The notes under the pieces were generated by a model that made no database searches, was not told where the DNA came from, and saw only the letters and a program-made list of their open reading frames with translations. Both the position numbers and the translations under genes were made by a program. Of a stretch of DNA of 64,000 nucleotides, positions 51,701 to 59,224 are shown piece after piece. How positions within the stretch are numbered: position 1 is the stretch's first letter; every line of letters begins with the position of its first letter. The stretch is taken from the NCBI RefSeq assembly GCF_900128445.1, contig NZ_LT671417.1, positions 2,367,201 through 2,431,200 on the forward strand. The letters run 5' to 3'. This DNA comes from Thermophilibacter provencensis (GTDB lineage Bacteria; Actinomycetota; Coriobacteriia; Coriobacteriales; Atopobiaceae).

Positions 51701-53530
51701 CATCTTAACGCCCTGCGTATCGAAGAAGGTAATCTGCTTTTGGATGTCTGCGAACGCCTCGAGGAGCTGGCCAGCATCGCTGGCCACATATTTTCCTTTG
51801 TTCGACTCGTGAACGTTAACCGCGTCGAGCATGTTATTGAAGACGTTCGATTCAAAATTATCGGTCACGCCAACCATGTAGAAATAATCGGCATTAAGCT
51901 TGTCGCACTCATTGACAGCCATTTTCAATGCATCAGGGTCATATTCTGTTGTCTCACCACCTGAAAGGCCATTGTTTTGGTAGTACAGCGTCGGGTTACC
52001 ATCAGTGATGAAGATCACGACCCTGTAAGCGCCGTCACGCGAGTTTTCTAATAGCTTGGCTCCCTCCATTATTCCAGCCTGATAGTTAGTTCCGCCGTCG
52101 AGGCGCGAGTCGTCAAATGAATTGGGCACCGAGTTGATGAGCGTAGAGCTATTCCCCGTCCACTCCTGCAGAAGCTCGGAATCGTTATACGCACTGTCAG
52201 TGTAGGAACCGCTCTGGTAACGGCCTGTTTTTCCACCTTTGAAGCCCACAAGAGCGTATTGCGCGTCAATAGAATCGTTTGACGACAAGCCGGGGTTATT
52301 GTTGTCCCCTACAAGAATCTGTCTAATTGCATTCTTTGCGGCAGCGATTCTTGTCTGCCCGCCCCAGATTTCCGCCATACTGTTGGACTCATCAAGAATG
52401 AAAAGGACGTCGACCTTCTGCTTCTGATCGACCTGGCCACGGTCGCCCGAGACAGACAGGTTGAGCTCATAGTTGCCGGACCCGTCCTCAAGCTTTACTG
52501 CCGACTTGCCGGTCGTGACCGTCGCGTTGCTTTCAGGAATCTCAGGCTCCGATTGTTCCTCGGTATATACGAGGTAAATATGTGCATATTGGGTACTTGA
52601 GTACCAATGTCCGGTGTCATAGGTGAGAGTGTCGACATGGCCACTAGCACCCGAGTTGCTGTTATAAAACGCAAGTGAATATTCGGGGTATCGAGAGCCA
52701 CTCGACGACGATACCATGCGAACAACGGACTTTGCATCGTCGAAATTACCCTGTTGCCCCTCGCTGTAGAGAGACTCGCCTGAGAACGTGTATCCAGGAA
52801 TAGTAACGCCCTCGGCATAATCCGCAAATGTATATGTTTGTTTATTCGAAATCGATACGTCTCTGTGAAGATCGTTGTCCCCTATTTCTTTGCCGTTCTC
52901 ATCGACATAGTGAACGGTGATCTCGAAATAACGGGAATAGCCATAGTTGCCGCTCCACGTAATCGTGAACTTGGAGAAGCTCTCCACCGCGAACTCGGCG
53001 TCGACGGTGGCGTCGTCTTGGACGGCAACGGTGCCCTCGGTGGCGTCAGCGTCGTCGGCCACGGCCTCGACCTCAGAGACGGTGCCGTCCTCGGCCTCGG
53101 CGAGGTGGTGGACGGCGAGGTCCTCGGCGCCCTCGGGCACGGCGCCCTCGGGGAGCTCGAAGCGGACGCTCACGGCCTCGGTCGGCTCGACCTCGTTGCC
53201 GTCGGCATCAGTGAAGTAGACGTCGAAGGCGGCGAAGCCGTCGTAGGAGACCCCGGCCTCGTCGAGCTCGTCCGTGACTGCCTGAACGTCCTCGTCGGAC
53301 GTGACGGGGTCGACGTGGAGCGCCGCGCCATCGGGAAGCGCGCCCTGGGGAGCGCTGACGCTCACCTTGACGCCGTCCTCGGTGGTCGCCTCATAGCTCG
53401 TCGCCGAAGTCATCGCGCTTGCCGCCATCGCGACCGTCGAGGTCACGCCCATGACCGCTAGCGTCGCGACGACCATCACGACCACCAGCGAGGCGACCCT
53501 CCTCAGCGCCGTTCTTCTCGGTACCTTCAT
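48740..53530 (-). CDS. Pilus tip adhesin with two von Willebrand A domains
   Basis: A 1596-residue exported protein. Signal peptide 1-38. Residues about 200-325 form a beta-rich module. A first vWA domain (about 370-600) has MIDAS sequence FILDESNSMA (380-384) and a second (about 830-1020) has YVLDLSYSMM (839-843). Each is followed by a similar beta module (TDPLSDNADL near 611 and TDTLSEYADL), so a 450-residue unit is duplicated. C-terminal SpaA-like stalk ends near 1560 with LTETKFPSGYQ. The sorting signal is unusual: IPSSGSNG and then a hydrophobic helix. ATG at 53530 has GGAGG seven bases upstream. DNA at 51.4-52.9 kb is visibly A+T-richer than the flanks, suggesting transfer. The protein should cap the pilus and bind host or bacterial ligands. 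Confidence 0.88.
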   Translation of the reverse strand: MKVPRRTALRRVASLVVVMVVATLAVMGVTSTVAMAASAMTSATSYEATTEDGVKVSVSAPQGALPDGAALHVDPVTSDEDVQAVTDELDEAGVSYDGFAAFDVYFTDADGNEVEPTEAVSVRFELPEGAVPEGAEDLAVHHLAEAEDGTVSEVEAVADDADATEGTVAVQDDATVDAEFAVESFSKFTITWSGNYGYSRYFEITVHYVDENGKEIGDNDLHRDVSISNKQTYTFADYAEGVTIPGYTFSGESLYSEGQQGNFDDAKSVVRMVSSSSGSRYPEYSLAFYNSNSGASGHVDTLTYDTGHWYSSTQYAHIYLVYTEEQSEPEIPESNATVTTGKSAVKLEDGSGNYELNLSVSGDRGQVDQKQKVDVLFILDESNSMAEIWGGQTRIAAAKNAIRQILVGDNNNPGLSSNDSIDAQYALVGFKGGKTGRYQSGSYTDSAYNDSELLQEWTGNSSTLINSVPNSFDDSRLDGGTNYQAGIMEGAKLLENSRDGAYRVVIFITDGNPTLYYQNNGLSGGETTEYDPDALKMAVNECDKLNADYFYMVGVTDNFESNVFNNMLDAVNVHESNKGKYVASDAGQLLEAFADIQKQITFFDTQGVKMTDPLSDNADLVANDDGSYSFTLELEKRDNAQSAYETVTTEEITVSPNAQQGTNVTISDGSQTVEMTVFVDVDASGKETIRVEFDKDYPLAQNYRYTVSSTIAPSEAAISAFEANDTNAYDGTGEAYTGTHANQRGFWSNDNANAKVDFTPIAVEDDDVTELEPDEAPFPKPVIQVDESLVTPPEPVKPDFHKYVAKNDDGSYDLSLDVHGTVRRDEADPTEVDIVYVLDLSYSMMWDMNGSYPGGSDNTSGDEQGYDYSFGRYSAATDAINALNDKLGETGIDARAALVTFAYDTIDKSGFTPLSSFALPEAAWSSFATGTNYEAGLTDALPIFSTARDDAQKVVVFISDGEPNRCLDNDGNEQDQNADEATRQAAEVAGQFNADKFYVVGVGDDQFENRLQEIVNGATSSTEKEMFKSSNREDLIARFEGIAAEITSVNCTGVTITDTLSEYADLTDDAEFTVSITKGYHSGDSVAVTTNGPVRVNDNGNVENAKFTFTDGEGKQQELTLSYDGSAKKFTLSFPQDYALEDGWTYTVTTQIEPSETAVDYFNEHGTYPDTGEKITDVPGTAEENYISTDKDGFHSNTEATLTYESAGTQQTDEYPNPVITFDSKEIVYAVGVKKVLEGAELEENMFEFSIEARQTGNEADGTYVSANEAAKMAGLSPNTYVFSNGTTTSGAIDGLRGMRFTTADARAGRVFEYLITETGMSDNYQGDYSEDDFVFDETRYLLQFKPVIVNGRLEVQLYQATIEDGDVDSANPELIGTYPSNGSFQPVDASLTQSDGGVQSRAVAPEYTLTFTNELRPLGLQIVKVEKGTATRLPNAYFSLEDEEGNEVPAYRAPEATEDNRLGADEQATNDQGILYFYGLEDGKTYTLTETKFPSGYQAESEDGVSFQVKVENGVVKVLNGDGKWVELDPARVDGNPDGTSDEVDHCFYIQVSNVKLPDIPSSGSNGTLLMMSAGFAAIVLAGVYLSKKFGNLRN

Positions 53531-53954
53531 CCGCCTACCTCCATGCCTTTGGAGCGCCAATGCGTCCATGCTTCGTTGCGTGTCATAAATCGAGACGCAT
53601 TTTTGAATCACATGTAGGCAAGTTTAGGGTTGGTTGAGGGATAATCTCTTTTCCTGTTTTATGATAGGGGGTACTGAAATCGCATCATATTCGCAATGTT
53701 ATGGGGAGGGGGTATGTCTATTTCGAAACAGCCCTCTCATGATGCGGATGTCGACTGGCTCTTCTCGCTGAGAACCAGCGCGCGGTTGAGTGCGATGAGC
53801 TGGAATAACGCATCCATGCACGTTATTCGCCCCACGTCGCCTCCACCATTTTGCTGGGAGGGGGTATTTCTTTCACTCACGAGATTTTTACACGCCTGCG
53901 ACTGACACTACGGTCCGAGCATTATCAAATGTTATAACTACGACCCTAGGGACG
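53531..53954. other. Pilus operon upstream region
   Basis: This 424-base region is A+T-rich near the adhesin gene and holds G-rich repeats on the plus strand (53665-53874). A plus-strand frame at 53714-53905 has a binding-site-like GGAGG but no family resemblance; I do not call it a gene. The promoter of the pilus operon must lie here; I cannot pick -10 and -35 with confidence. Confidence 0.5.
53665..53874. promoter_or_regulatory. C-rich motifs upstream of the pilus operon
   Basis: On the strand of the pilus genes, ATACCCCCTCCC occurs at 53855-53866 and near 53703-53715, and a shorter GTACCCCCTAT at 53665-53675. A fourth copy, AGACCCCCTCCCC, lies at about 55182-55195 upstream of the second winged-helix gene. 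Flanking bases AAAATGGTG and AAATGATG also match for two of them. They could be binding sites for the adjacent winged-helix proteins. Confidence 0.4.
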
Positions 53955-54368
53955 TCAGTCCTCGGGCCACACCTCGTCCACCACCGTGTAGACGTTGGCA
54001 AGCTGCGCTCCGTTCTCGGCGTGGACGGGCTCGGAGAGCACGATGCCCTCGCGGCGCATGCGGGAGAGCAGCCGGTCGACGGTCTTCTCGTTTCTCCCTA
54101 GGGCGAGCGCGATCTTTGCCTTGGAGCAGGGCCTGCCCGCGTGCCGCTCGATGAACTCAATGATCTGCGCCTCCGTGGGCGTAAGGCGGACGGGCCCGTT
54201 TGCCGTCATGCGGATGCGCTTGGAGCGCCGCTCGCGCCGAGGCCGATTGTTCGTGCGCCCTCCGTCGCGGGCCTCCTGCACCGCATCGCGCTCAGCGCCC
54301 TCCGCGGGCACGCCGCCCCGAGAGGCAGCAACCCCCCACTGAACTTTGCTTGCGCCGATGCGCGCCAT
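53955..54368 (-). CDS. Winged helix-turn-helix protein A (in frame)
   Basis: A 137-residue putative regulator. N-terminus MARIGASKVQWGVAAS, then a low-complexity basic linker (about 17-50) and a C-terminal winged helix: RLTPTEAQIIEFIERHAGRP, CSKAKIALALGRNEKTVDRLLSRMRREGIV, PVHAENGAQLANVYTVV. ATG at 54368 has GGAGGGA upstream, and the same N-terminus occurs in the neighbouring paralogue, which supports this start. A run of six G follows the Trp codon and keeps the frame open. The gene lies next to the pilus tip gene on the same strand and may control it. I know no named family beyond winged helix. Confidence 0.7.
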   Translation of the reverse strand: MARIGASKVQWGVAASRGGVPAEGAERDAVQEARDGGRTNNRPRRERRSKRIRMTANGPVRLTPTEAQIIEFIERHAGRPCSKAKIALALGRNEKTVDRLLSRMRREGIVLSEPVHAENGAQLANVYTVVDEVWPED

Positions 54369-54608
54369 GAGCCACGTCCCTCCGCCCAAGATCTGTCTCC
54401 TGGCGACGGGCCCGACGATGAGGCCGGCCGGCCGCCGTCCCCCTACGTTACGGAGGGAACGCGACAGCAAGATTGCGCAACATTGCATCGGAGCAGCTCG
54501 CGGACGGCAGGAACACGCGGCATGCACGGATTTGGTGCCTGGGGGCATCGCTCTGCGGTGGACACGCCCCGTCCGACTAACGCGTTCTTCTCGCCCCGCG
54601 CTCGCGCG

Positions 54609-55018
54609 TCAGTCGAGCGGCTGCGACTCCTCAACCACCTCGTAGACGTTGGCGAGCTGCGCGCCGTTTTCCGCGTGGACGGGCGTGGATATGACGATGC
54701 CCTCCCGGCGCATGCGGGAGAGCAGGCGGTCGACGGTCTTCTCGTTGCAGCCCAGCACGGCCGCGATCTGCGCCTTGGAGCAGGGCTTTCCCTCGTGCCG
54801 CTCGATGAACTCGATGATCTTTGCCTCCGTGGGGGTAAGGCGGACGGGCCCCGCGGCGGTCATGCGGATGCGCTTGGCGCCGCGCATGCCCCGCGGCCTC
54901 CGCGCGTCGGCGGCCCCGCGCGTCTGGGTGGCCTCCTCGGAGCCGGGCGTCATCTCCAGGGGTTTATCCGGTGAGGACCCCCCCCCCACTGCACTTTTTT
55001 CGCCCCTATGCGCGCCAT
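54609..55018 (-). CDS. Winged helix-turn-helix protein B, out of frame at a poly-G tract
   Basis: A paralogue of the neighbouring gene. ATG at 55018, preceded by AAGGG, starts MARIGAKKVQWGGG and then meets ten G residues (54978-54987 on the plus strand as C). With ten G the frame ends after about 20 residues at a TGA near 54951. The remaining coding sequence for the winged helix (RLTPTEAKIIEFIERHEGKP, NEKTVDRLLSRMRREGIVIS, PVHAENGAQLANVYEVV) continues in another frame to 54609. Eight or eleven G would join both parts into a protein of 135 or 136 residues, matching the paralogue's 137. A poorly supported internal ATG at 54953 could make the DNA-binding part alone. The simplest reading is a phase-variable regulator in its OFF state. 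Confidence 0.7.
54978..54987 (-). repeat. Poly-G(10) tract, putative phase-variation switch
   Basis: Ten identical bases (G on the coding strand) lie at codons 11-14 of winged-helix gene B. The corresponding place in gene A has six G. Homopolymer tracts of this length are prone to slippage during replication. Confidence 0.75.
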
Positions 55019-55172
55019 CCTGCGCCCTTCCCGTCACGTGCCCGACCGACCAGAGCCTAGCCCTCTGGTCGCACGAGCCACATTGTTCCAATCGTTGCGG
55101 AAAGTGTACGGGGCGAGCGGGGGCGCTTCCGCGCAAGGCGTCGCGCAATCCGCGGCGCGCCATCAAACCGTC

Positions 55173-55195
55173 ATCATTTCGTGGGGAGGGGGTCT
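55173..55195. promoter_or_regulatory. C-rich motif upstream of winged-helix gene B
   Basis: AGACCCCCTCCCCACGAAAT on the minus strand, about 155 bases before gene B, matches the motifs upstream of the pilus operon. The rest of 55019-55257 has no credible gene. Confidence 0.35.
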
Positions 55196-55257
55196 GACGC
55201 GTGGGTACCGGCTGTCGCGGTGCCGGCGGGTCAGGGCGAGTCGGCGCGGGTCTGTGC

Positions 55258-55506
55258 TCAGAGTGCGGCGGCGATGGCCCTCCTGATGAAGTCGGACCGG
55301 TTCTGCGCCCTCTCGTCAATCGCTTCGACCATCGACTGGGGAATCTTGACGGTCACCGTCACGAGCGGCTCGTCGGCGACGGCCGCCGGTCCCTGGTGGA
55401 TGCGCTGGAGGCGGCCCGCCCATGACTCAGTCTCGAACTCCTTGCAGATGCGGTCGATGTCCTCGTCCGTGAGAACTCCACCGTTTGCCAGCTTGTACTC
55501 TGCCAT
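55258..55506 (-). CDS. Putative antitoxin, ribbon-helix-helix
   Basis: An 82-residue acidic protein. Its C-terminal half VTVTVKIPQSMVEAIDERAQNRSDFIRRAIAAAL is a classical CopG/MetJ-like ribbon-helix-helix DNA-binding domain; the N-terminal half is likely the toxin-binding region. AAGGAGA precedes ATG 55506, which lies one base after the stop codon of the upstream gene, so translation is coupled. The gene order toxin then antitoxin is seen in several type II families such as BrnT/BrnA. A palindrome before the toxin gene could be its operator. Confidence 0.7.
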   Translation of the reverse strand: MAEYKLANGGVLTDEDIDRICKEFETESWAGRLQRIHQGPAAVADEPLVTVTVKIPQSMVEAIDERAQNRSDFIRRAIAAAL

Positions 55507-55507
55507 C

Positions 55508-55765
55508 TCAGTTTCTCCTTATTAGATAGTCAATCTCATTCAGGACCTTCTTGGTTGGAGGGGTCATCGCGTGATACACGAGCCACTCACCACCTGGAAG
55601 AAGCGACCCTACCATCTCAACCAGACGCCCCGCAGGGTCAACCCCCACGCGAACCTCCAATTCTCCGGGAACGAGGACGGCACCGATCAGATAGTTCTCC
55701 CAAGCCAATCTGATTTCAGTGGCGGAGAGGCCATGCTTGAGAGCGTTCGAGTGCACCTTTACCAT
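55508..55765 (-). CDS. Putative toxin of a type II toxin-antitoxin pair
   Basis: An 85-residue protein: MVKVHSNALKHGLSATEIRLAW near the start, a central beta hairpin VRVGVDPAGRLVEMVGSLLPGGEWLVYHAMT, and a C-terminal helix KKVLNEIDYLIRR. The KHGLS and terminal K/R-rich helix recall BrnT-like RNase toxins, but similarity is weak and I call it by context: small size, coupling to a ribbon-helix-helix antitoxin and an upstream operator. GGGAGGAG precedes ATG 55765. Confidence 0.6.
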   Translation of the reverse strand: MVKVHSNALKHGLSATEIRLAWENYLIGAVLVPGELEVRVGVDPAGRLVEMVGSLLPGGEWLVYHAMTPPTKKVLNEIDYLIRRN

Positions 55766-55781
55766 CTGTCTCCTCCCTATT

Positions 55782-55800
55782 GTAATACTTTGGGTATTAC
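55782..55800 (-). promoter_or_regulatory. Operator-like palindrome before the toxin-antitoxin pair
   Basis: GTAATAC-TTTGG-GTATTAC is a perfect seven-base inverted repeat 17 bases before the toxin start. Ribbon-helix-helix antitoxins commonly repress their own operon through such sites. Confidence 0.6.
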
Positions 55801-55993
55801 CAATTGGAAAGAACCTTCTCCCCAACGCGGATGTTCCCAATCGATTCATCCTCCCCAGGGCGCGAGCGTAGCACCTGGAGCGGCGGAGGTGTCTTCCCAG
55901 TTGCTGACGCGTTGCTGCGCCCGCAGGTCAGCGCGGGTTTGGAGAGCTGCGAGCCGTGGTTCTTCTCGGCGGGTGGCGAGAATGTGGGGATGG

Positions 55994-56226
55994 GCGGGGT
56001 GCGGGAGTTCGCCGCGTCGTGGGGCGCGTCGCAAATCTTCCGCGGAGTTGACGGGCGGGGGATTGGCGACAGAATACGGGCCGGAAACGTCGCCTCTCCC
56101 CCGCAGGGTGGGTGTGCGGGGGATTCGCGACGGAACGCGCAGGAGAAACGTCGCCGGGGCCCCGCACACCCACTCCGCGGGGCCCCGGCGACGTTCTACG
56201 GGACCAATCTGTCGCAAATCCCCCGC
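55994..56226. repeat. 61-bp-period palindromic tandem array
   Basis: Four 50-base units start at 55994, 56055, 56116 and 56177, exactly 61 bases apart with 11-base spacers. Each is a hairpin with GCGGGG ... CCCGC ends and a GCGAC ... GTCGC inner stem (consensus start GCGGGGGATT-GCGAC). Units two and three run one way, one and four are inverted. A further GCGGGGCC at 56238 keeps the period and leads into the ppc stop. The surrounding 55801-55993 contains GTTCTTCTC at about 55959 and no gene. Confidence 0.75.
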
Positions 56227-56263
56227 ACGCCAGCTCCGCGGGGCCAACACAACAAGGCAGGGA

Positions 56264-59029
56264 TCACCCCGTGTTCTGCAGGCCGGCCGCCACGCCGGAG
56301 ACGGTGCAGAGGATGAGGTAGGTGAGGGCGTCGCGCTCCTCGGGCGTGAGGTCGCCCGCGCGCAGGCGCCGCAGCGCGAGGGCCTGCGTCACGGAGAGCA
56401 CGTTCACGAACGGCAGGCGCATGCGGATCACGGGCCCGAGCACGCGGCGGTGCTCGAGCGGCCAAGCGTCGCCCACGATGGCGAGCACCCAGCGGCGGGT
56501 GAGCGCCATCTCGTCCAGGACCTTCTCGGCGAGGTCAGAGCGGTCGCCGAGCGAGAGGTAGAGCCGCGCGATGCGCTCGTCGGTCTTGGAGAGCGACATC
56601 TCGACGTTGTCCACGAACGTGGTGAAGAGGGGCCACTCGGCGTAGGCCTCGCGCAGGCGGTCGAGGTCGCCCAGGCGCTCGCACGCGGTCCCCAGGCCGA
56701 ACCACGCGGCCAGGTTGATGCGCGCCTGGCTCCACGAGAAGATCCACGGGATGGCGCGCAGGTCGTCGAGGGACGTGGCGCCGAGGCCGCGCTTCGCGGG
56801 ACGCGACCCGATGGGCAGAAGGCCAATCTCCGTGAGCGGCGTCACCGTGGAGAACCACTCGGCGAAGCCGTCCGTGTGCAGCAGGTCGAGGTACTTCTCG
56901 CGAGAGGCGGCGTCGAGGGCGCGCGCCAGGTCGTCGTACTTCTGGGTGGCCTCGGTGTTCACCCACTCGATGGAGGGCGCGGACTGCAGGAGCGTGGCGC
57001 CGGCGACGGACTCCACGTGGCGGCGGGCCAGCGTGGGGTCGCCGTAGCGGGCGAAGATGACCTCGCCCTGCTCCGTGAGCTTGAAGCGGCAGTTGACCGA
57101 GCCCTTGGGCTGCGAGAGCACCGCGCGGTTGGCGGGGCCGCCGCCGCGGCCCACCGCCCCGCCTCGGCCGTGCATGAGGACGAGGTCGATGCTGTTCTCG
57201 TCCGCCCACTGCGCGATGGCCGCCTGCGTGGCGTGCAGCACGAGCGTCGCCGAGGTGGGGCCGGCGTCCTTGGAGGAGTCGGAGTAGCCGAGCATGACCT
57301 CGAGGCGGCGGCCCGTCTGCTCCAGGCGGCGCTGGACCTCGGGGAGGCGGACCATCTCGTCGAGCGTGGCCACCGCGTTCTCCAGGTCCTCCGCCTGCTC
57401 GAAGAGCGGGATGACGTCGAGCACGGGGACGTCCGCCTCGTGCGCGAAGGCGAGGTGGGCGAGCTCGTAGACGTCTGCCACGTTCCGCGCGGACTTGGTG
57501 AACGAGATGATGTAGCGCCGGGCGGCGTCCACGCCGTTCTTGCGCTGGATCTGGCCGATGGCCCGGAAGGTGTCCAGGACCTCGCGCGTCATGGGCTGGA
57601 GCTCGCCGCGCTCGCCCCAGCGCCCGTGCTCGCGGATGTCGTCGAGCGCGCGGGTGTGCACCACGGAGTGCTGGCGGAACTCCATCTCGACGAGGTGGAA
57701 GCCGAAGGTCTCCGCCTGCCAGATGAGCTTCTGGAGCGGGCCGTACGCGGTGCGGACCGCACCGGCCTTGGCGAGGGAGAGCTGCACCACGCGCAGGTCG
57801 GCGATGTAGGCGTCCGCGTCGGGGTACATGATGTCCGCCGTGCGGTCGATGGTCGCGCGCAGGCGCTCGGCTATGACGAGCATGCACGCGCGGTGGAGCT
57901 CGCTCGCGGAGACCTCGAGCGCGCGGGCGGTGATGGCCTCGCTCATCTCCATCTGGTGGTTCCAGAGGTTGACGAGCTGGTCCGAGGGGGGCGTGGAGGA
58001 GGCGTCGAGCGTGAGGTTGCGGCCGGTCGCGCGCGTGGCGTCGGCGAGCGCGCCCAGGACGTGCCCGCGGAACTTCTCGGCCACCTGGCGGCTCACCTTG
58101 GCGGTGACGTTGGGGTTGCCGTCGCGGTCGGAGCCGATCCAGCTCCCGGCGTGGAAGAACGCCGGGCACACGGGCGGCACGGTGCCGGCACGCTCGCCGA
58201 GCTCCCAGTCGTCGAAGCGGCGGTACACCTCCGGGACCATGTCGAAGAGCGTGTTGTCGAAGATGTCGACGATGGTGTCGGCCTCCTCGACGGGCGTGGG
58301 CTTCTTATGCGCGATCGGGGAGGTGCGGAAGAGCGCGTCGATCTCCTGCAGGAGCATGCGCTCGTTCTCGGCGAGGGCGACCCCGGCAAGGCCGGGGCGC
58401 TCGTCGAGCAGGCCCGCGATCCGGCGGATCTTGCCCTCGACGGCCTTGCGGCGCGCCTCGGTGGGGTGCGCGGTGAAGACCGGGCGGAACTCCAGGCGGT
58501 TGAGCAGCGCGATCGCCTTGCCGCGGCCGCACTCGTCCACGAGCTGGCGGTAGGCCACCGTGATGTCGTTGATGGGGTCCTCGTCCGCCGTGGTGGGGAC
58601 GGCGCTCTCGCGGGTGCGGAGCGACCCCACGCGGTAGTTCTCCTCGCAGACGTTGGCGAGGTGGAAGTACGCCGTGAACGCGCGCATGATGAGCGTGGCG
58701 CGCTCCTCGTCGAGGCCGTCGATGATCTTCTCCAGGTCGGCGAAGGCCGCGCGCTCGCCCTCGGTCTCCTCGGCCTCGTCCGCGTTCGCCCGGATCGCGT
58801 CGGCGAGAAGGACGTCGAAGGTCGCGCGCAGGTCCGGGTCGTACTCCTCGAGCACCTTGCGGACGAGGCGCAGGAAGAGCGCCATGTTCTCGGCGATGCT
58901 CTCGGGGACGTCGACGCCGGAGAGCGCCTGGCGCGCGGAGTCCGTGGCGGCTCGCACGGCGTCGGCGAGCACCGACGGGGCGGGCATGATAGCGGACGTG
59001 TTCTCGGGCGAGAGATTCTTCTCGGCCAA
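56264..59029 (-). CDS. ppc: Phosphoenolpyruvate carboxylase
   Basis: A 921-residue enzyme making oxaloacetate from phosphoenolpyruvate and bicarbonate. Motifs include VFTAHPTEARRKAV (catalytic His), GSWIGSDRDGNPNVTA, EVMLGYSDSSKDAGPTSA, VLMHGRGGAVGRGGGP (mobile loop) and the invariant C-terminal QNTG. I start at TTG 59029 because AAAGGAGG lies four bases upstream; a GTG at 59059 lacks a binding site. Full length for the bacterial family. It likely supplies oxaloacetate to biosynthesis or succinate formation in a fermentative organism. The stop codon lies next to the 61-bp array. Confidence 0.93.
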   Translation of the reverse strand: MAEKNLSPENTSAIMPAPSVLADAVRAATDSARQALSGVDVPESIAENMALFLRLVRKVLEEYDPDLRATFDVLLADAIRANADEAEETEGERAAFADLEKIIDGLDEERATLIMRAFTAYFHLANVCEENYRVGSLRTRESAVPTTADEDPINDITVAYRQLVDECGRGKAIALLNRLEFRPVFTAHPTEARRKAVEGKIRRIAGLLDERPGLAGVALAENERMLLQEIDALFRTSPIAHKKPTPVEEADTIVDIFDNTLFDMVPEVYRRFDDWELGERAGTVPPVCPAFFHAGSWIGSDRDGNPNVTAKVSRQVAEKFRGHVLGALADATRATGRNLTLDASSTPPSDQLVNLWNHQMEMSEAITARALEVSASELHRACMLVIAERLRATIDRTADIMYPDADAYIADLRVVQLSLAKAGAVRTAYGPLQKLIWQAETFGFHLVEMEFRQHSVVHTRALDDIREHGRWGERGELQPMTREVLDTFRAIGQIQRKNGVDAARRYIISFTKSARNVADVYELAHLAFAHEADVPVLDVIPLFEQAEDLENAVATLDEMVRLPEVQRRLEQTGRRLEVMLGYSDSSKDAGPTSATLVLHATQAAIAQWADENSIDLVLMHGRGGAVGRGGGPANRAVLSQPKGSVNCRFKLTEQGEVIFARYGDPTLARRHVESVAGATLLQSAPSIEWVNTEATQKYDDLARALDAASREKYLDLLHTDGFAEWFSTVTPLTEIGLLPIGSRPAKRGLGATSLDDLRAIPWIFSWSQARINLAAWFGLGTACERLGDLDRLREAYAEWPLFTTFVDNVEMSLSKTDERIARLYLSLGDRSDLAEKVLDEMALTRRWVLAIVGDAWPLEHRRVLGPVIRMRLPFVNVLSVTQALALRRLRAGDLTPEERDALTYLILCTVSGVAAGLQNTG

Positions 59030-59224
59030 CGTGCCTCCTTTGTCGTGCGGGCGGTACACGTGCGATGCCTATCCACCATAGCGTGAGTGAGGGCCCGGCG
59101 AGAAGACCGTGCAAGAAAGACCCATGGGTGAAACGCGTTGTTCACGCGGGCCACGCGCCGCCCGCGCGGGCGTCAACCCCGGATGCATGCGCCGACGCTT
59201 TACACTCCCGTCACGCCGGGACGC

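Noticed and set aside
53714-53905. Plus-strand 63-residue frame with GGAGG-like sequence before the ATG
   Set aside because: No family resemblance, odd composition, and the G-rich stretch is one copy of a motif repeated without any start codon.
54609-55319. A 236-residue version of winged-helix protein B read in one frame through the G tract
   Set aside because: Its first half has no binding site and Pro/Arg-rich nonsense composition, whereas the other frame begins with the N-terminus shared with paralogue A after a good binding site.
55994-56226. CRISPR-like regular repeat array
   Set aside because: Spacers are 11 bases and similar to each other, units are palindromic and inverted relative to one another, and no cas genes are present.
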